This document shows positions 30,450-35,081 of a stretch of 35,081 bases of DNA, piece by piece (the first letter of the stretch is position 1; every line of letters begins with the position of its first letter). Origin of the DNA: Bacillota bacterium (GTDB taxonomy: Bacteria; Bacillota; Proteinivoracia; UBA4975; VEMY01); contig VEMY01000058.1 of the NCBI GenBank assembly GCA_009711825.1, forward strand, positions 1 to 35,081, written 5' to 3'. The notes under the pieces are model-generated. The model did not search any database. It was not told the DNA's origin and was given only the letters and a program-made list of their open reading frames with translations. The position numbers and the translations under genes are program-made.

Positions 30450-31175
30450 ATGCAAAAACAACTAACGCTCAACGAAAATCAATTTGTGGCCGGAATGAGG
30501 AGTGGCATTCCAATTGCCATTGGTTATATTCCCATCGCCCTGGCCTTCGGTCTGTTGGCTAAGTCCGGCGGAGTGCCCAATCACGTCGCGGTCCTCCTAT
30601 CCATGTTAGTTTTTGCCGGCGCCAGCCAGTTCGTGGCTGTAAACATGCTGATTGCCGGCATCAATCCCTGGCAAATTGTAATAACCACTTTTATCTTGAA
30701 CTTCCGCCACTTTCTGATGTCTTCATCACTGGCCCTGCGCCTGGAGCCCGGCATTTCCCGGGGCATGCTCAGCCTTTTGTCATTTGGCATTACAGATGAG
30801 ACATTTTCAGTGGCGTCTCTCAGTGAACGGGACAAGCTGCCTCTGTCCTATGTTTTGGGGCTCGCTGTCACCGGTTACGGCGCCTGGAATTTAGGGACAA
30901 TTGCGGGTGTGCTGGTTGCATCCGGTCTGCCTCCCCTGCTTGCTGACAGCATGGGGATTGCCCTCTACGCAATGTTTATTGGCCTGCTGGTGCCGGCGGC
31001 CGTAAAATCTCTGCCCCTTGTGATGGTAGCGGTGACGGCCATGGCTGCTCGCTCACTGCTGCGTTGGCTGCCCTTTGTCGACATTTCGCCTGGTTGGGAG
31101 ATAATTGTTTGCACAATCCTCGGCGCCGGGGTCGGGGCGATTTTCTACCCGGAGCGGGGTGATGACAATGAGTAA
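30450..31175 (+). CDS. azlC: AzlC-type branched-chain amino acid exporter, large subunit
   Basis: The 241-residue polytopic protein has the AzlC layout: GIPIAIGYIPIALAFGLLA near residue 20, VFAGASQFVAVNML, NFRHFLMSSSLA and FGITDETFSVAS. It pairs with AzlD to export branched-chain amino acids. ATG 30450 was taken as the start, with a weak GGGG site; a GTG at 30438 is in frame but lacks an RBS. Its end overlaps azlD. Regulation is not visible. The substrate is from family knowledge. Confidence 0.92.
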   Translation: MQKQLTLNENQFVAGMRSGIPIAIGYIPIALAFGLLAKSGGVPNHVAVLLSMLVFAGASQFVAVNMLIAGINPWQIVITTFILNFRHFLMSSSLALRLEPGISRGMLSLLSFGITDETFSVASLSERDKLPLSYVLGLAVTGYGAWNLGTIAGVLVASGLPPLLADSMGIALYAMFIGLLVPAAVKSLPLVMVAVTAMAARSLLRWLPFVDISPGWEIIVCTILGAGVGAIFYPERGDDNE

Positions 31176-31470
31176 TTACCTGCCGTTGATTTTTGCCATG
31201 GCCGTAGTTACCTACCTCCCACGTATGGTGCCCATGGTTTTGCTGCCAGAGCTGAAATTGCCGTCGCGCTTACGTGTCTTTTTCCAATACGTTCCCGTGG
31301 CGGTGCTGGGGGCCCTGATCTTCCCGGACATACTCTACTCCACCGATAGCATGTCCTCAGCGGCCATCGGCGCTGTTAGCGCCGTCATCATTGCCTTGGT
31401 CCGGCCCAATGTTATGTGGGTGATAATGGGTGCCATCGGTGCAGTGATAATCACCAAGCTGTTTATCTAA
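31168..31470 (+). CDS. azlD: AzlD-type branched-chain amino acid exporter, small subunit
   Basis: A 100-residue membrane protein with about four helices. MAVVTYLPRMVPMVLL at the start and LRVFFQYVPVAVLGALIFPDI are characteristic of AzlD. The start at ATG 31168 has GGAGCGGGGT upstream and overlaps the azlC stop by eight bases; ATG 31162 is a close alternative. It acts with AzlC. Confidence 0.92.
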   Translation: MSNYLPLIFAMAVVTYLPRMVPMVLLPELKLPSRLRVFFQYVPVAVLGALIFPDILYSTDSMSSAAIGAVSAVIIALVRPNVMWVIMGAIGAVIITKLFI

Positions 31471-31475
31471 ATTAC

Positions 31476-31515
31476 AAAAATCTGTGGAACACAGCTTATG
31501 CCCCCAGATTTTTTT
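31476..31515 (+). terminator. terminator of the azlCD operon
   Basis: AAAAATCTG (31476-31484) and CAGATTTTT (31505-31513) form a 9-bp stem with a 20-nt loop, and T continues to 31515. An inner GG/CC can extend it. Confidence 0.8.
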
Positions 31516-31608
31516 ACAACTGGCGGGAACACTCGTCTCGGTCTGAGACTAATATAAATAGACGCTGTTGTGTGTTTTTTAGTTCAATCGGGAGCGGGAG
31601 GTACGTCT

Positions 31609-32487
31609 ATGGAGCAGGCTTCTGACATCAGAAATGTGACCATGCGGGTATCAACAATAAATATCATGGTTAATTTTGTGCTTTCAGTGATAAAGTTGAC
31701 AGCTGGAATTCTTGCCAATTCCGGGGCCCTGATTTCCGATGCGGCCCACTCGGCATCGGATGTGTTCAGCACCTTTATTGTGATCATCGGTGTTAATTAC
31801 TCCAGCAAAAAGTCGGATAAAGAGCACCAGTATGGTCATGAACGCTTGGAATGCGTGGCGGCAATAGTCCTAGCTGTGATTCTGTTCGCCACTGGTGTCG
31901 GCATTGGTTGGAGCGGCCTGGAAAAAATTCTGAACCGCAGTGTGCTGATAGTGCCGGGCACATTGGCCCTCGCTGCCGCGCTGGTTTCGATTGTAATTAA
32001 GGAATGGATGTATTGGTTCACCAGAGCGGCAGCAAAGAAGGTCAATTCCGGGGCCCTGATGGCCGATGCCTGGCACCATCGCTCCGACGCCCTGTCATCC
32101 TTGGGGGCCTTAGTGGGAATCGCCGGAGCACGGTTGGGGTTTCCAGTGCTGGACTCTGTCGCCAGTGTCGTGATCAGTGTTTTTGTCGCCAAAGCTGCCC
32201 TAGAGATATTCAAGGACGCAATCGACAAGATGGTAGACAAATCATGCAGCGACGAGACAGTGGCCAAGATGAAAGATCTGGTCAGCAGTCAGGAAGGCGT
32301 TTTGCATATTGATAACCTCAAAACCCGCCTGTTCGGCGCAAGAATTTATGTAGACATCGACATCGCCGCTGACAGTAATTTGAGTCTGGAAAAATCCCAT
32401 GAGATTGCCCAACGGGTCCATGATGCCATTGAAACCGAATTCACAGAAGTAAAACACTGTATGGTCCATGTAAACCCCAAGAAATAA
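31609..32487 (+). CDS. cation diffusion facilitator (CDF) metal exporter
   Basis: The 292-residue protein exports divalent metals (Zn, Mn, Fe or Co) by proton exchange. The metal-binding HxxxD motifs are SDAAHSASD near residue 46 and ADAWHHRSDALSS near 152. About six membrane helices come first, and the cytoplasmic C-terminal domain ends with CMVHVNPK. ATG 31609 with GGGAGG upstream was chosen; a longer frame from 31570 is less likely. An inverted GTCTC/GAGAC pair and TATAAA lie upstream and may hold a metal-responsive promoter. Exact metal unknown. Confidence 0.92.
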   Translation: MEQASDIRNVTMRVSTINIMVNFVLSVIKLTAGILANSGALISDAAHSASDVFSTFIVIIGVNYSSKKSDKEHQYGHERLECVAAIVLAVILFATGVGIGWSGLEKILNRSVLIVPGTLALAAALVSIVIKEWMYWFTRAAAKKVNSGALMADAWHHRSDALSSLGALVGIAGARLGFPVLDSVASVVISVFVAKAALEIFKDAIDKMVDKSCSDETVAKMKDLVSSQEGVLHIDNLKTRLFGARIYVDIDIAADSNLSLEKSHEIAQRVHDAIETEFTEVKHCMVHVNPKK

Positions 32488-32488
32488 A

Positions 32489-32541
32489 CCACCGGGGACG
32501 TTTCCCTGTGGCCGGACAGCCAGCAAGTACGTCCCCGGTGG
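32489..32541. repeat. 13-bp perfect inverted repeat with GGGGACG core
   Basis: CCACCGGGGACGT (32489-32501) and ACGTCCCCGGTGG (32529-32541) are separated by 27 bases. It starts just after the CDF stop. No T tract follows. The GGGGACG core links it to the scattered 29-bp repeats. Confidence 0.75.
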
Positions 32542-32552
32542 CCGGGGAATGA

Positions 32553-32744
32553 TTATTCTTCCACTTCAATCGCTTCGGTGGGGCAGTCGCTGGCGGCTTC
32601 ACGCACATCATCTTCCAACCCTGCCGGCACCTCTTCCTTGATTGCTACAGCAATGTCCTCATCGTCCATCTCGTAGACATCAGGGCAGGCGGCTGCGCAC
32701 AGTGTGCAGCCAATGCACTTATCACGGATAATCCTGGTTTTCAT
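32553..32744 (-). CDS. single-cluster 4Fe-4S ferredoxin
   Basis: A 63-residue electron carrier. Ligands are C10, C13 and C16 in KCIGCTLCAAACP and C54 in DCPTEAI, the pattern of Bacillus-type ferredoxins with one [4Fe-4S] cluster. C20 is an additional cysteine. The rest is acidic, usual for the family. The AGGAGGT binding site 8 bases before the ATG lies within one arm of an inverted repeat. It follows trpS on the minus strand by about 100 bases, and it may have its own promoter or be read through from trpS. Confidence 0.93.
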   Translation of the reverse strand: MKTRIIRDKCIGCTLCAAACPDVYEMDDEDIAVAIKEEVPAGLEDDVREAASDCPTEAIEVEE

Positions 32745-32752
32745 GTAAAAAC

Positions 32753-32782
32753 ACCTCCTGGTTTAAGCATATGCCAGGAGGT
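32753..32782 (-). promoter_or_regulatory. hairpin that hides the ferredoxin RBS
   Basis: ACCTCCTGG (32753-32761) and CCAGGAGGT (32774-32782) are a perfect 9-bp inverted repeat with a 12-nt loop. On the minus strand the downstream arm contains the Shine-Dalgarno AGGAGGT of the ferredoxin gene, and five T follow. It may act as a terminator for trpS, as an RBS lock for the ferredoxin mRNA, or both. Confidence 0.75.
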
Positions 32783-32850
32783 ATTATTTTTCAGTGATTG
32801 CTGTCACAGTTTGACAATTAAGCCAGTGGTAAACGCCCCGTTGCCGGTGG

Positions 32851-34052
<1,202 letters not shown>

Positions 34053-34058
34053 GCAGCT

Positions 34059-34088
34059 ATTATGCCCTAAAATGTGGCAGATTGTCAA
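34059..34088 (-). promoter_or_regulatory. promoter of the T-box/trpS transcript
   Basis: On the minus strand TTGACA (34083-34088), an 18-bp spacer and CATAAT (34059-34064). The start point would be near 34052. It overlaps the region just upstream of the divergent DUF2726 gene. Confidence 0.8.
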
Positions 34089-34146
34089 CGGATAGCAGGA
34101 GAAATTATTACCAATGGCGAAAAAAACAGTGGAGGTGACGATTGAA

Positions 34147-34704
34147 ATGACGTACATACACTGGGCCATAGCCGGGGGACTGACTTTGGCCTTTATCCTT
34201 ATACTCTGGTCGATACTGCGGCAGCCGGAGATTTCCTATGACAAGTGTGACAAGTCCCGCTCCCTCTGCGATATGGAGTGGCGCCGGTTCTGGGAATCCC
34301 TGCAAAAGGCAGCGGGCCACAAGCGCCTGGTCCTGTCCTGGATCCCCATGCCCCTGCTGATCAAGCCAGGTGACAAGGAAGAGGCGCTGGCAAACTGGCT
34401 CCATGAACGCTGGGTAGACTTTGTCGTCTTGGACGACGGCGGCTATATGCCGGTGGCGGTGGTCCAGTTTGAGCGCACTCTGGAAGATGAACATGGCCTC
34501 TGGGCTCCCGGCCGCGACTCGATGCTGGAAAAGGTGCTGGAGCAGGCAGGACTGCCGCTGCTGTGGCTGCCCGGAACCCATTACCGGGATCTGGAGATCC
34601 TTCGCCATGCCCTGGAGCAATTATGGTCCCGTCAACAGGTAGCAGCAGCATCTTTTGGCAAGAATAAGGATGTAGTTTCAATTACCGATTGGCTAGATGA
34701 TTAA
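34147..34704 (+). CDS. membrane-anchored DUF2726 protein
   Basis: The 185-residue protein has an N-terminal membrane helix (about residues 4-24), then a soluble part with VDFVVLDDGGYMPVAVVQFER, LEDEHG, and LEQAGLPLLWLPG. That matches DUF2726, a nuclease-like fold seen in topoisomerase-associated or restriction-related proteins. A catalytic Lys of the PD-(D/E)xK type is not obvious. ATG 34147 was chosen, with GGAGGTGACG upstream; ATG 34114 is possible, with a more distant AGGAG. Function unknown. It is divergent from trpS. Confidence 0.77.
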   Translation: MTYIHWAIAGGLTLAFILILWSILRQPEISYDKCDKSRSLCDMEWRRFWESLQKAAGHKRLVLSWIPMPLLIKPGDKEEALANWLHERWVDFVVLDDGGYMPVAVVQFERTLEDEHGLWAPGRDSMLEKVLEQAGLPLLWLPGTHYRDLEILRHALEQLWSRQQVAAASFGKNKDVVSITDWLDD

Positions 34705-34855
34705 TTTATTAAGTCCTACGGTAACATGTCACCCCCCTAATTTATGAAAGTTGGAAATTATTTTTGCCCTGTTCCTTAAAAAAGGGTGCGCTAAATTAAC
34801 CCCAGCCCAGAATGTCAAAAACTGGGGAATGGCGAAGGAATCTGTCGGGGATTTC
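34705..34855 (-). other. non-coding end of an IS110-family element
   Basis: Beyond the transposase stop, about 150 bases hold no gene. Inverted pairs include CCCCAG (34800-34805) with CTGGGG (34822-34827). Near 34720-34733 there is an imperfect palindrome around ACATGT. IS110/IS1111 elements carry guide (bridge/seek) RNAs in such untranslated ends. The exact element end cannot be placed. Confidence 0.45.
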
Positions 34856-35081
34856 CTAATTTCCCACCTTCCTTCTTGGCGTGTAGATTTGATCGTTGCG
34901 TAGCAGCGCATCGATCAAACGCACAAGTTTTCTTGCGGTTAAGACGAGGGCTCTTTTATGCTGGTGCTTCGGCACTTCATGATACTTCTTCAAATAATAG
35001 CTTCTAAACTCAGGTTCATATCTCATTACCGAGTTGGCAGCCTCAACAAGGTAAAACCTGAGGTAGCGATTACCTGATCGA
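34856..35081 (-). CDS. IS110-family transposase, C-terminal part (continues past the window)
   Basis: Only the last 74 residues are present, reading leftward from the right edge. The sequence contains SGNRYLRFYLVEAANSVMR, YYLKKYHEVPKHQHKRAL and LTARKLVRLIDALL, the hallmark of the Transposase_20 domain at the end of IS110/IS1111 transposases. The domain holds a catalytic serine; the N-terminal RuvC-like DEDD domain lies off the right edge. The reading frame is intact to its TAG at 34856-34858, so this copy may be active. Confidence 0.9.
   Translation of the reverse strand, partial: RSGNRYLRFYLVEAANSVMRYEPEFRSYYLKKYHEVPKHQHKRALVLTARKLVRLIDALLRNDQIYTPRRKVGN

Noticed and set aside
31530-31570. 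Metal-responsive operator GTCTC/GAGAC before the CDF gene
   Set aside because: Only 5-bp arms, too short to claim as a regulator site.

Overview
The window looks like a chromosomal segment of a Gram-positive, probably anaerobic Bacillota (clostridial or Dethiobacter-like) organism. The evidence is strong AGGAGG-type ribosome binding sites, frequent GTG and TTG starts, a tRNA-Trp T-box leader, PyrR-type attenuators, a SipW/ER-type signal peptidase, a 5'-nucleotidase with a membrane tail and a Bacillus-type ferredoxin. The lineage is inferred from gene content only.

Both edges are mobile DNA. Positions 1-125 are the 3' end of a group II intron (domains V and VI). Positions 34856-35081 are the C-terminus of an IS110-family transposase. 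Between them, in order: a secreted 5'-nucleotidase (+); a three-gene selenium/sulfur trafficking cluster (-: YedE/YeeE-type transporter, TusA-like protein, DUF3343); a four-gene ABC importer operon (-: DUF3798 lipoprotein, double ATPase, two permeases) with an internal hairpin after the lipoprotein gene; a small unknown gene (-); and an ABC exporter (+) behind a leader with a strong promoter, a 33-codon ORF and two terminator-like hairpins.

The middle holds a nitronate monooxygenase/FabK-like flavoprotein, a degenerate receiver-like protein, a PadR regulator, a PgeF-family protein lacking one expected metal-ligand His, an orphan HExxH protein and topoisomerase III. An exported-protein locus follows (18427-21448): SipW peptidase, two SipW-type substrates (one frameshifted), and two paralogous surface proteins, one with an LPXTG-like MPVTG tail. 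A MITE-like element with 29-bp terminal inverted repeats lies between the paralogs.

The pyrimidine operon pyrB-C-K-D-F-E (22634-27739) is tightly packed, mostly with overlapping start and stop codons. Two tandem PyrR-type attenuators precede it, but pyrR, carA and carB are not in the window. Next come a GNAT-like protein, a CCA-adding enzyme, AzlC/AzlD, a CDF cation exporter, a ferredoxin whose ribosome binding site is buried in a hairpin, T-box-controlled trpS, and a membrane-anchored DUF2726 protein. A family of 29-bp GGGGACGG repeats is scattered at gene ends and intergenic sites. The best candidates for undescribed biology are the exporter leader, the repeat family and MITE, the SipW/sorting-motif locus, the ferredoxin RBS hairpin, and the untranslated IS110 end.
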